Source of the DNA: a bacterium SCSIO 12696
GTDB lineage: Bacteria > Pseudomonadota > Gammaproteobacteria > Pseudomonadales > Porticoccaceae
Assembly: GCA_024397955.1 (NCBI GenBank)
Contig: CP073744.1
Coordinates: 2,508,501-2,572,500, forward strand
DNA length: 64,000 nt
Direction of reading: 5' to 3'
Positions 28,256-35,942 of this stretch are shown in pieces (position 1 is the first letter of the stretch; each line of letters starts with the position of its first letter). The notes beneath the pieces were generated by a model. It worked only from the letters and a program-made list of their open reading frames with translations. It did not search any database and had not been told where the DNA came from. Made by a program: the position numbers and the translations under genes.

Positions 28256-29457
28256 GGCGCCTGGTTCTGATCTTCGCTGCAGCCTTATTGCTGGGTACCG
28301 GCCTGTCCTGGCTGATGAGCCGGGAGAGTGGTTATCTGCTGATCGCCGTGGGCAGCACCACCATCGAAATGAATCTGTGGGCAGCGGTGATTGCGCTGAT
28401 TCTGTTGTGGCTGGTGGTTCGACTGCTGTTCCGTTTGCTCGGCTCTCTGAAAATATTTGCCGGCTGGCGCCGGGCCAGGCTGAGCCGCCGCCGGGCACAA
28501 ACCGCCCGTGGCCTGTTGTACTTTATTGAAGGCCGCTGGCAACGAGCCCGTCAGCAACTGGTGCGCGGTGCCCACCAATCGGGCATGCCATTGGTCAATT
28601 ATCTGGCCGCCGCCACCGCCGCCTACGAAGAGGGTAACTGGGAAGCGGCGCAAACCTTGCTAAACAAAGCCCAGGAAATTGCTGAAGACGATAACCCCGC
28701 CGTGGATATCGCCAAAGCTCGGTTGTACCTGAAAGAGCGGCGCTACGAAGAGGCGTTGTCGGTACTCAACCGAGTACATCAAAAGTACCCCAATCACACA
28801 AATGTTTTGCGGCTTCTGGAAAAGGCTTATCGCGGTCTCAACGATTGGCATAATCTGCAACAACTACTGCCGCAATTGCGCAAGGACAGTGGCTACGATC
28901 GACAACAATTCCAGCAACTGGAAATTGAAGTCTATGCCAATCAGCTTTCTTCCCTGGCAGAACGCTGGGGTAAAACCGACAAAAGTGGCGACAAAGCCAA
29001 ACACAAACAGGCTGTCGACCAGTTGTGGCAATCCATGCCCTCAGCAGTAAAACGCAGTGCGCAATTGGTGGCTTCCTACAGCGATCACCTGCAAGCTCGC
29101 GGCGATGGTCAACAAGCAGAAAAATTGCTCCACAATGCTCTCAATAGTCACTGGGATGACAGCTTGGTACGCCGCTACGGCCTGCTGGTGGGTGGAGATG
29201 TGAGTACTCAGATGGTGATTGCCGAAGCCTGGCTGCGCGAGCGCCCTAACAACCCAGCGCTGTTGTTGGCTTTGGGTAGATTGGCGCAGAAAGCCGAATT
29301 GTGGGGTAAGGCCCGTGATTATCTAGAGGCCGCTTTAGGGTTGTCTCATGCACCAGAAATTTACGCTGAACTGGCGCGACTGATGGCGCAGTTGGGTGAA
29401 GTGGATAAAAGTGCGGCGTATTACCAGCGGGGGTTGTTGGAGAGTGCTGGGAGTTAG
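28252..29457 (+). CDS. hemY: HemY-like TPR membrane protein
   Basis: A 401-residue inner-membrane protein of the proteobacterial HemY family, not the protoporphyrinogen oxidase of the same name in Gram-positives. Two N-terminal helices (about 1-22 and 42-65) flank a short loop, followed by a basic WRRARLSRRRAQTARGLLYF and many TPR-like helical pairs up to the C-terminus (AAYYQRGLLES). Family members are consistently linked with hemCDX; the biochemical role is unresolved. Its ATG overlaps the hemX stop. It ends the hem cluster, and the following 34 bp lead into unrelated small genes. Confidence 0.93.
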   Translation: MRRLVLIFAAALLLGTGLSWLMSRESGYLLIAVGSTTIEMNLWAAVIALILLWLVVRLLFRLLGSLKIFAGWRRARLSRRRAQTARGLLYFIEGRWQRARQQLVRGAHQSGMPLVNYLAAATAAYEEGNWEAAQTLLNKAQEIAEDDNPAVDIAKARLYLKERRYEEALSVLNRVHQKYPNHTNVLRLLEKAYRGLNDWHNLQQLLPQLRKDSGYDRQQFQQLEIEVYANQLSSLAERWGKTDKSGDKAKHKQAVDQLWQSMPSAVKRSAQLVASYSDHLQARGDGQQAEKLLHNALNSHWDDSLVRRYGLLVGGDVSTQMVIAEAWLRERPNNPALLLALGRLAQKAELWGKARDYLEAALGLSHAPEIYAELARLMAQLGEVDKSAAYYQRGLLESAGS

Positions 29458-29491
29458 CATTTAAGTAAAAATAACTTATGGATAATAAATT

Positions 29492-29980
29492 ATGGTTAAA
29501 AAAATAATTTTTCCCCTACTAGTATTGATGCTTTCTGGTTGTGCTGCAATGAATGCCAGTGGCCCCTTATTTGAAAAGCATTTCTTTGTGCCAGAAGGAA
29601 AAGCATTGGTCTATCTGATGAAGCCAGACTCAGTATCAAAAGATGGAGTGACAACATGCTTAACATTGGCCTTAGGTGACACTGAATATGGATGTGTAAG
29701 GGGTGAAGGGTATATCGTTGCTGAAGTTGATGCGGGTAAATACCAAGCAGCTTTAGTAAACAAGGCGGGCTTTGGTTACAAGCTGCTTAAATTCGATTTA
29801 GAGGTTCGTTCTAGAGAGGCAGTATATCTTGAGTATGCATTTGGACGTGGGTTAACTGGAGAGTCGCTTGATACTCGTTTTGCAAATATTGGGTTGATTA
29901 TCTCAGGAAATCATGTTGTTGCAAAAATTCAAGAGGAAGAAGCGTTGCAAAAATTAAGTACATTAAAGTTATCGATATAG
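29492..29980 (+). CDS. Predicted lipoprotein, DUF2846-like
   Basis: A 162-residue protein with a lipoprotein signal: MVKKIIFPLLVLMLSGC, lipidated Cys at 17 after the LMLSGC lipobox. The mature part includes GKALVYLMKPDSVSKDG and, later, EVDAGKYQAALVNKAGFGYKLL, a beta-rich layout resembling the DUF2846 family of small envelope lipoproteins, whose function is unknown. Base composition and codon use are clearly more AT-rich than the neighbouring hem genes, which hints at later acquisition. The ribosome-binding site is weak. It is followed by two other short exported proteins; no common function is evident. Confidence 0.78.
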   Translation: MVKKIIFPLLVLMLSGCAAMNASGPLFEKHFFVPEGKALVYLMKPDSVSKDGVTTCLTLALGDTEYGCVRGEGYIVAEVDAGKYQAALVNKAGFGYKLLKFDLEVRSREAVYLEYAFGRGLTGESLDTRFANIGLIISGNHVVAKIQEEEALQKLSTLKLSI

Positions 29981-30046
29981 TTTCTATGTGCTCGTGTTGT
30001 TCTATCTCTAAAATTTTAAATAATAAGTTTGATTAATGGGAAGTTT

Positions 30047-30523
30047 ATGAAACTAGTGGGGGTCCTTTTTTTTACTTTTTTAGGCATTCAAGCATTCGCC
30101 GAACCCGTCACCCATGTCATCGGTAATAAAAATACCCCCGATGTGTATATGACCGTTGATGCAGAATCGTCAGGCAGTACCTCCATCGGCATCTACCAAC
30201 GCACCACTGATAAGCCCTATGTCACCCTCGCCGATATTAATGGTGACGGGGTGTTTGATCTGCTTTCCTATTCCGTGCTGGATAAAAATGGCGGCCATAT
30301 TATGGAGGTGGAGGATTACGGCATGGATGGCCAGGCAGATTTTAAAACCAATATGTTCTCCGGAGCGGCATCGATTCATATCAACGGCGAATGGTACCAG
30401 TCTGTGGGTAGCACCGATGAGGATCGCTATTTTCTGATTGGTAAAAAGAAAGTGTTGGTGCGTGAGGCTGTGCACGAAATGCGCGTGGCTCATGGTTTGG
30501 TGCGCGACAGTAAGAAAGAGTAA
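30047..30523 (+). CDS. Small secreted protein with a DxNxDG calcium-type loop
   Basis: Unrecognised, 158 residues from the ATG at 30047, which follows GGGAAG and begins a clear signal peptide (MKLVGVLFFTFLGIQAFA, cleavage near 18). An in-frame TTG at 30029 would spoil the signal peptide. The mature protein contains LADINGDGVFDLLSYS, a match to the DxDxDG calcium-binding loop found in dockerin, thrombospondin-type-3 and FG-GAP repeats, and a second DYGMDGQADFKTN that resembles it more weakly. GC content is higher than in the two genes beside it. No function is proposed beyond possible calcium binding in the periplasm or outside. Confidence 0.7.
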   Translation: MKLVGVLFFTFLGIQAFAEPVTHVIGNKNTPDVYMTVDAESSGSTSIGIYQRTTDKPYVTLADINGDGVFDLLSYSVLDKNGGHIMEVEDYGMDGQADFKTNMFSGAASIHINGEWYQSVGSTDEDRYFLIGKKKVLVREAVHEMRVAHGLVRDSKKE

Positions 30524-30547
30524 TAGCTTCTGCTATATGGTATTGAG

Positions 30548-30994
30548 ATGAGAACTGTGCTGTTTTCTATACTATTGATGCTCGCATGGCATGGTAGTGC
30601 TGACACTCTTAAATTTGATGATTTAATAGGCGAGTGGGAGCCAAGTGGTGAATTCCCTGCTTCAGATAATTTAGTGCTATATGAGTTTGAAGTTTTACCC
30701 TCAGGTGATGCGTTCTATAAATCCATCGGTAAAAATGGCTATTCGCTAATGTGTAAGCCAAAGAAGTCTCAATCATGGGTGTATGTTTTTGATTGCCTTA
30801 CAGATAGTGGGAAGCATTTAATTACATTGTCCTTAAGTGGCTGGTCTATACAAGGGGATACGTCTAGCTATTCGCGAGTTAAGAAACTTATGTATGGTTT
30901 TGAATATTGGCTAAGTCCGTCTATGAATGGTATTTATGGCGGTATTCCTGTGAGTTTTAAGCCTAAAACTCACACAAGCAAAAGTAGTGAATAA
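30548..30994 (+). CDS. Small secreted protein of unknown function
   Basis: A 148-residue unrecognised protein. The N-terminus MRTVLFSILLMLAWHGSADT is a signal peptide with likely cleavage after SAD or GSA. The mature part starts LKFDDLIGEWEPSGEF, a phrase reminiscent of lipocalin-like or META-like small beta-barrels (LxGxW), and continues with alternating strands. Two Cys residues (CKPKKS and FDCLTDSG) could form a disulphide. The gene is AT-rich, like the lipoprotein gene upstream. It lies 24 bp after the previous gene and 38 bp before the EamA transporter. Confidence 0.65.
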   Translation: MRTVLFSILLMLAWHGSADTLKFDDLIGEWEPSGEFPASDNLVLYEFEVLPSGDAFYKSIGKNGYSLMCKPKKSQSWVYVFDCLTDSGKHLITLSLSGWSIQGDTSSYSRVKKLMYGFEYWLSPSMNGIYGGIPVSFKPKTHTSKSSE

Positions 30995-31032
30995 ACTACT
31001 GCTTCGGATGTTAAGGGCGTAACCAGCAGTCT

Positions 31033-31899
31033 ATGAAAATCGCCCTGTACACTGGCCTTGCTCTGATTGCCTTCGCCGGTAATTCGGTGCTTTGTCGCTT
31101 GGCTCTTGACGATACCAGCATGGATGCGGGCAGTTTTACCGCGATCCGTTTGCTATCGGGCATGGCGGTGTTGCTGGTTATTCTAAAGCTGGCTAAATCC
31201 TCTGCTGGTGTAGCTCAATCGAAGGGCAGCTGGAAGGCGGCGTTTTTTCTGTTTGTTTACGCCTTGGCGTTTTCCTTTGCGTATCTCTCTCTTGAAACCG
31301 GCGTGGGCGCGTTGATTCTGTTTGGCGCGGTGCAGATCACCATGATCCTGGTGAGCCTGGCTTCCGGGTATCGTCTCCATGGGTTGGAATGGCTGGGTGT
31401 GCTGGTGGCATTTGCGGGTTTTGTGTATCTGGTGCTGCCGGACTTGGCAACGCCCACTTTTACCGGGTTTGTACTGATGGCGGTGTCGGGTATCGCCTGG
31501 GGGTTCTACACTCTGGCAGGCAAGAGTTCCGCAAACCCGCTGGCTGATACCGCCTATAATTTTTTGCGCTGTCTGCCGTTGGTGGTGGTTTTGGTGGCCC
31601 TGACTTATCAGGAGGCGGCTTTATCCCCAAGGGGTGTGCTGCTGGCAGTGGTTTCTGGTGGTGTGACTTCCGGTATTGGCTACGCCATTTGGTACGCGGC
31701 CATGGGTGGACTATCGGCGTTGCAGGCGGCGGTTCTGCAATTGCTGGTGCCGGTATTGGCTGCTGTCGGTGGTGTGATGTTTGCCGATGAAGGGATTTCC
31801 TTGCGGCTGCTGTTGTCATCGGCGTTGGTGCTTGGTGGCATCTTGGTGGTCATACTGGGTAAGCAGTATGGCAGCGATCGCTCCCGTCAGTGTGACTAG
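31033..31899 (+). CDS. EamA/DMT-superfamily transporter
   Basis: A 288-residue inner-membrane permease with ten predicted helices in two repeated halves, as in the drug/metabolite transporter superfamily. The first half starts YTGLALIAFAGNSVLCRLAL and includes ETGVGALILFGAVQITMIL. The second starts GFVLMAVSGIAWGFYTLAGKSS and ends SSALVLGGILVVILG. Small basic and acidic residues flank the helices as expected. Substrate cannot be predicted (amino acids, amines or metabolites are all known for the family). It is followed by 125 bp before the SulP gene. Confidence 0.88.
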   Translation: MKIALYTGLALIAFAGNSVLCRLALDDTSMDAGSFTAIRLLSGMAVLLVILKLAKSSAGVAQSKGSWKAAFFLFVYALAFSFAYLSLETGVGALILFGAVQITMILVSLASGYRLHGLEWLGVLVAFAGFVYLVLPDLATPTFTGFVLMAVSGIAWGFYTLAGKSSANPLADTAYNFLRCLPLVVVLVALTYQEAALSPRGVLLAVVSGGVTSGIGYAIWYAAMGGLSALQAAVLQLLVPVLAAVGGVMFADEGISLRLLLSSALVLGGILVVILGKQYGSDRSRQCD

Positions 31900-32024
31900 A
31901 TAGGGGTGTGACTAAATAGGTAAGCTGCCTGGAACGCCATTGGCGGCTTTGTTTCGCCATAGTGTGGTTTGTGCTAGCATCGCGCGCCTGAAATCCACCA
32001 CCTCTCAATTCCCCAGGAGTTTCC

Positions 32025-33584
32025 ATGTCCAGCGTCTCTCTCGCTGCCATTCCGTCGCGCCAGTCCATTAAAAACGATTTGCTCTCTGGCTTAACTGTTG
32101 CTCTGGCGTTGGTGCCGGAAGCGGTGGCGTTTGCTTTTGTGGCGCATGTGGACCCGCTGGTGGGTTTGTACGCTGCCTTTATTGTGGGGCTGATTACCGC
32201 CGCTATTGGCGGCCGGCCGGGGATGATTTCCGGGGCCACCGGTGCACTGGCGGTGGTAATGGTGTCGCTGGTGGTGGAGCATGGAGTGGAGTACCTGTTT
32301 GCCACGGTGGTGGTGATGGGGGTGATTCAGATTCTCTGCGGGGTGCTGCGCCTGGGTAAGTTTATCCGCATGGTGCCGCACCCGGTAATGCTGGGCTTTG
32401 TGAACGGCCTGGCCATTGTGATTTTCCTGGCCCAGCTGGGGCAGATTCCGGTGCCGGAGGTGGAGTCCGGGCTATTGAGCGGTGAAGGGCTGAGTGCCCT
32501 GATGGTGTACAGCCAGTTCTGGATTATGGCCGGGTTGATTGCCCTGACGATGGCGATTATCTGGCTCCTGCCCAAACTCACCAAAGCGATTCCTGCGTCC
32601 CTGGCGGCGATATTGGTAGTGAGTCTGATGGTGATTGGGCTTTCTATCGACACCAAGACCGTGGGTGATGTGGCTTCGGTGGCTGGTGGTTTGCCGGAAT
32701 TTCATATCCCCGCAGTGCCGTTTAATTGGGACACTCTGATGATTGTGCTGCCGTATTCCATAATTCTGGCGGCCATCGGTTTGATTGAATCTCTGTTAAC
32801 TCTGACCCTGATCGACGAAGTAACCGACACTCGAGGTCGCGGTAATAAAGAGTGTGTAGGGCAGGGCGTGGCCAACACCGTCACCGGATTTTTCGGCGGT
32901 ATGGGCGGCTGCGCCATGATTGGCCAGAGTATGATCAATATTAACTCCGGCGGCCGCGGGCGTTTGTCTGGTATTTCCGCCGCGCTGTTTTTGCTGTGCT
33001 TTATTCTGTTCGCTTCCAGTCTGATTGAGCAGATTCCCCTGGCAGCGCTGATTGGGGTGATGTTTATTGTGGTGATCGGCACCTTCGAATGGTCCAGCTT
33101 CCGCATTATGCGCAAGATCCCTCGTGGCGATGCCTTTGTGTTGGTGCTGGTGTCCGGGGTGACGGTGGTGACTGACCTGGCCATTGCTGTGGTGGTGGGG
33201 GTAATCGTGTCTGCCCTGGTGTTCGCTTGGGAGCACGCCAAACATATTCGCGCGGAAATCAGCATCGATGACAACGGCTCAAAAGTCTACGATATCCACG
33301 GGCCGTTGTTCTTTGGCTCGGTGAGTAACTTTCGCGACTTATTTAGCGCCCGCACCGACCCCCAAGATGTGATTGTGGAGTTCAAAAACTCCCGTGTGTG
33401 TGACCACTCCGCTATTGAGGCCATCGATGCTTTGGCAGAGCGCTACCAAAATGCCGGTCGTACCCTGCACCTGCGTCACCTCAGCCCGGAATGCCGTCTG
33501 CTGTTGAGAAAGGCGGGCAAGCTGGTGGAGGTGAATGTTATGGAAGATCCCACCTACCATGTAGCGGATGATGCGTTGGGGTAA
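32025..33584 (+). CDS. SulP-family anion transporter with STAS domain
   Basis: A 519-residue SLC26/SulP permease. The N-terminal motif [31 protein letters not shown] and the [17 protein letters not shown] block identify the family. About 12-14 helices follow to residue 405, then a cytoplasmic STAS domain (about 420-510) with [20 protein letters not shown] and the [20 protein letters not shown] core. The substrate may be sulfate, bicarbonate or another anion; family members of this type are often annotated as sulfate permeases without proof. A CCCAGGAG-type site lies upstream of the ATG. It is probably a single-gene unit, followed by a repeat-filled gap. Confidence 0.9.
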   Translation: MSSVSLAAIPSRQSIKNDLLSGLTVALALVPEAVAFAFVAHVDPLVGLYAAFIVGLITAAIGGRPGMISGATGALAVVMVSLVVEHGVEYLFATVVVMGVIQILCGVLRLGKFIRMVPHPVMLGFVNGLAIVIFLAQLGQIPVPEVESGLLSGEGLSALMVYSQFWIMAGLIALTMAIIWLLPKLTKAIPASLAAILVVSLMVIGLSIDTKTVGDVASVAGGLPEFHIPAVPFNWDTLMIVLPYSIILAAIGLIESLLTLTLIDEVTDTRGRGNKECVGQGVANTVTGFFGGMGGCAMIGQSMININSGGRGRLSGISAALFLLCFILFASSLIEQIPLAALIGVMFIVVIGTFEWSSFRIMRKIPRGDAFVLVLVSGVTVVTDLAIAVVVGVIVSALVFAWEHAKHIRAEISIDDNGSKVYDIHGPLFFGSVSNFRDLFSARTDPQDVIVEFKNSRVCDHSAIEAIDALAERYQNAGRTLHLRHLSPECRLLLRKAGKLVEVNVMEDPTYHVADDALG

Positions 33585-33608
33585 TTGGCTTCGAGCGGCG
33601 GGCTGCGG

Positions 33609-33825
33609 GCTACGAGCAGATCGGTAGTGCTCTGCCATTCTGAGCGCAGCGAAGACAAATTGGCAGGAAAGCCAATTTGGGCGCCAAAGGCGGCCCGTAG
33701 GGTCGAGCACCATGGATGGTGCGAGTCAATCTCACAGCTAGCTGCAAGTATTGAGGTTCTTCGCTGCGCTCAGAACGACACATTGCTAATGTACTGCCCG
33801 CAGCACGAAGCCCGCTGCTCGTAGC
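33609..33825. repeat. Nested inverted-repeat element upstream of mraZ
   Basis: Three levels of symmetry are visible. The outermost is GCTACGAGCAG (33609-33619) with its exact complement at 33815-33825. Inside, GCCATTCTGAGCGCAGCGAAGA (33634-33655, given here as an arm of the GTCATTCTGAG type) pairs with 33758-33779 with few mismatches. Innermost is the CATGGATG hairpin unit listed separately. This looks like successive insertion of one repeat type inside another. No coding capacity. Confidence 0.75.
33657..33722 (+). repeat. CATGGATG two-hairpin repeat, copy 1
   Basis: Hairpin 1 is AAATTGGC/GCCAATTT (33657-33664, 33671-33678) with loop AGGAAA. GGGCGCC and a GTAGG motif come next, then hairpin 2, GCACCAT-GG-ATGGTGC (33707-33722). 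Copy 2 at 51180-51252 has the same layout and loops, but both stems carry compensatory changes. Structure rather than primary sequence therefore seems to be kept. Confidence 0.75.
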
Positions 33826-34065
33826 TACTAAATTACACTCAATAGCTTAAAATTGGTTAAAAAGTAACCAGTTTTTCTGTTTTTCAATCGAAGCAGCCCC
33901 TCTTATTCCAAAATCTTATAAATTTCTTAAAGTGTCTCTTTAAGTTGCGGTTGTATTATTCTGTTTTATCTTATCTTTTGTTTTTAAAATTTTCACTTCC
34001 TGAAAGATGGCGTCCAGTTCGGCGATTTTAGCCACACGTTTTTGACTTTTTGCCGCCCGGTTTCC

Positions 34066-34093
34066 TTGACTTCTCTTTTGATGAGCATATAGT
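34066..34093 (+). promoter_or_regulatory. Probable sigma-70 promoter of the dcw cluster (Pmra)
   Basis: A -35 element TTGACT (34066-34071) and a -10 element TATAGT (34088-34093) are separated by 16 bp. Transcription would start near 34100, inside the run of MraZ-type pentamers, which suits autorepression. It lies about 115 bp before mraZ. Confidence 0.7.
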
Positions 34094-34126
34094 GTCGTGT
34101 AGTGGCAGATTGTGGGTAATTGTGTC
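34092..34126 (+). promoter_or_regulatory. MraZ operator: GTGKS pentamers every 10 bp
   Basis: Pentamers GTGTC (34092), GTGGC (34102), GTGGG (34112) and GTGTC (34122) are repeated with exact 10-bp periodicity, separated by 5-bp spacers. MraZ is known to bind TGGGN/GTGG-type direct repeats spaced on one DNA face upstream of its own gene. The site overlaps the -10 region and presumed start point, so MraZ binding would block RNA polymerase. Confidence 0.82.
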
Positions 34127-34208
34127 GTTCAAGGCCATTTTTTAACCCACTCTCTGTACAGCACCAGCAATAATTGAACAAAAAATAACCAATAAACTGG
34201 ATAAAACG

Positions 34209-34667
34209 GTGTTTCGGGGCAGCAACGACATCAACATAGATGCCAAAGGGCGCATGGCGGTACCGGCAAGGTTCCGTGATGAGCTTATGGAGCTGTGTGG
34301 CGGCCGCCTGGTGGTGACTGTCAATAATGATGTGCAGGATCGCTGCCTGCTGCTGTACCCCATGGACGAATGGATTCAGATCGAAAATAAAATTTCCCGC
34401 TTGCCTTCCCACCCTAAAGCGCGCCGTTTGCAGCGCCTGTTGATCGGTAACGCCCGCGAGGTGGAAATCGACGGCAGTGGGCGCATATTGCTACCCCCGG
34501 AGCTGCGTCAGCATGCGTCGCTGGACAAAAAAGTGCGCCTGTTGGGTGTTGGGCACCGCTTTGAGATTTGGGATGGCGGGCTGTACAGCGCCCACCACGA
34601 GGAGTGCCTGGAAGAGAGCATGGACGATCAACCCATACCGGAAGAGATGCTTTCACTGAGCCTGTAG
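34209..34667 (+). CDS. mraZ: MraZ, transcriptional repressor of the dcw cluster
   Basis: A 152-residue protein made of two tandem SpoVT/AbrB-like (MraZ) domains that forms ring-shaped oligomers and represses its own operon. Each half has the DXXXR signature: MFRGSNDINIDAKGRMAVPARFRDEL at the start and VEIDGSGRILLPPELRQHASLDKKVRLLGVGHRFEIWD in the second half. The start is a GTG, 8 nt after GGA. It is the first gene of the cluster and lies downstream of four operator pentamers. 43 bp separate its stop from the preferred rsmH start. Confidence 0.96.
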   Translation: MFRGSNDINIDAKGRMAVPARFRDELMELCGGRLVVTVNNDVQDRCLLLYPMDEWIQIENKISRLPSHPKARRLQRLLIGNAREVEIDGSGRILLPPELRQHASLDKKVRLLGVGHRFEIWDGGLYSAHHEECLEESMDDQPIPEEMLSLSL

Positions 34668-34710
34668 TGGGATGGACTTTAGTGGGATCGAAAGTACGGA
34701 GCCGAAAGTG

Positions 34711-35649
34711 ATGCAACAGGGCAAAGCCGCACACACGACGGTACTGCTGGAAGAAGCAGTGGCTGCTCTCGTCACCGATCCGGACGGCACTTATATCGAC
34801 GGTACTTTTGGTCGCGGTGGTCACAGTGCCGCCATCCTCGACAAGTTGTCCTCTAAGGGTCGTTTGCTGGCGTTTGATAAAGACCCAGAGGCCATTGCCA
34901 GTGGTCGTCAGCGTTTTGCGGATGATAAGCGCCTTGAGCTGATTCACGACTCCTTCGCCACCCTTGGTGATCAGGTGGCACAACGCAATCTTACCGGCAG
35001 TGTGCAAGGTGTATTGCTGGATTTGGGGGTTTCCTCTCCGCAGCTGGATGACGACCACAGGGGCTTTAGCTTTTTGCGGGAAGGCCCGCTGGATATGCGC
35101 ATGAATACCGAGTCCGGCGAGAGCGCTGCCGAGTGGTTGGCGCGGGCCAAAGAAGATGAAATTGCCCAAGTATTAAAGGAGTACGGCGAGGAGCGCTTTG
35201 CTCGTCGTATGGCCAAGGCTATCGTCAGCGCTCGCCAGCAGCAGGAAATTACCACGACTACCCAGCTGGCAAAAATTGTTGCCGATGCTCACCCGGCCTG
35301 GGAGAAATACAAGCACCCGGCAACCCGGGCTTTTCAGGGTATTCGTATTCACATCAACCGCGAACTGGATGACCTCAAGCAGCTGTTGGAGCAGGTGCTG
35401 GATGTATTGGCGGTTGGTGGCCATCTGGTGGTGATTAGCTTTCACTCCCTGGAGGATCGCATCGTCAAGCGTTTTGTGCGCGATCAGGAGCGCGGCCCGC
35501 AACTGCCTCGCGGGGTGCCGGTACGGGATGATCCGGGTTTGCGGCGCATGAAGTCTGTGGGCAAGCCGCTCAAGCCGTCCGGTGGTGAGGTGGATGACAA
35601 TATTCGTTCCCGCAGCGCGATTATGCGCGTGGCGGAAAAGTTGGCGTAA
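34711..35649 (+). CDS. rsmH: 16S rRNA m4C1402 methyltransferase RsmH (MraW)
   Basis: Methylates N4 of C1402 in 16S rRNA using S-adenosylmethionine. The sequence from 34711 begins MQQGKAAHTTVLLEEAV, the usual RsmH start, with GGAG 9 nt upstream, and gives 312 residues as in E. coli. An upstream ATG at 34672 (13 more residues, closer to mraZ) is possible. SAM-binding motif YIDGTFGRGGHSAAIL, QGVLLDLGVSSPQLDD, and a C-terminal ISFHSLEDRIVKRF are present. It is the second gene of the dcw operon, followed 5 bp later by ftsL. Confidence 0.96.
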   Translation: MQQGKAAHTTVLLEEAVAALVTDPDGTYIDGTFGRGGHSAAILDKLSSKGRLLAFDKDPEAIASGRQRFADDKRLELIHDSFATLGDQVAQRNLTGSVQGVLLDLGVSSPQLDDDHRGFSFLREGPLDMRMNTESGESAAEWLARAKEDEIAQVLKEYGEERFARRMAKAIVSARQQQEITTTTQLAKIVADAHPAWEKYKHPATRAFQGIRIHINRELDDLKQLLEQVLDVLAVGGHLVVISFHSLEDRIVKRFVRDQERGPQLPRGVPVRDDPGLRRMKSVGKPLKPSGGEVDDNIRSRSAIMRVAEKLA

Positions 35650-35654
35650 ATAGA

Positions 35655-35942
35655 ATGAGTCGCACAGCAAACAAAAAATCGCTCGCTTGGGTTACAGCTT
35701 CGCTGTGGCTGGCGGTGGTTGTGTCGGCGCTGGCGGTGGTGAATGTCAGCCACCAGTGCCGCACACTGTTTGCTCAACTGACTCAACTGGAGAAATCCCA
35801 CAACCAACAACAGGTGGTGTGGGGGCAGTTACTGCTGGAGCAGGCGGCTCACGGCTCTTTCAGCAGTGTCGAGCAACAGGCATCGGATAAGCTGGGTATG
35901 CGTGCGCCAATTGCCGATGACATTGTGGTGGTGCGCCCATGA
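35655..35942 (+). CDS. ftsL: Cell division protein FtsL
   Basis: A small bitopic divisome protein (95 residues) that joins FtsB and FtsQ and activates FtsWI. Basic cytoplasmic start (SRTANKKS), one membrane helix (about 13-31), then a periplasmic coiled coil with QLEKSHNQQQVVWGQLLLEQ. FtsL is poorly conserved; the call rests on topology, length and position between rsmH and ftsI. Its TGA overlaps the ftsI ATG by 4 bp. Confidence 0.93.
   Translation: MSRTANKKSLAWVTASLWLAVVVSALAVVNVSHQCRTLFAQLTQLEKSHNQQQVVWGQLLLEQAAHGSFSSVEQQASDKLGMRAPIADDIVVVRP

Larger units (their letters stand above)
33585..34208 (+). other. 624-bp gap: nested palindromic repeat, then mra promoter and operator
   Basis: There is no gene here. 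The first 240 bp are a nested palindromic repeat (33609-33825). Next comes an AT-rich stretch (33835-34000) in which I see nothing specific. The mra promoter and MraZ operator (34066-34126) follow, then an untranslated leader of about 100 nt before mraZ. Confidence 0.75.

Noticed and set aside
29458-31032. Toxin-antitoxin or phage cargo
   Set aside because: All three proteins have export signals and no toxin, antitoxin or phage features; no integrase, attachment site or tRNA is nearby.
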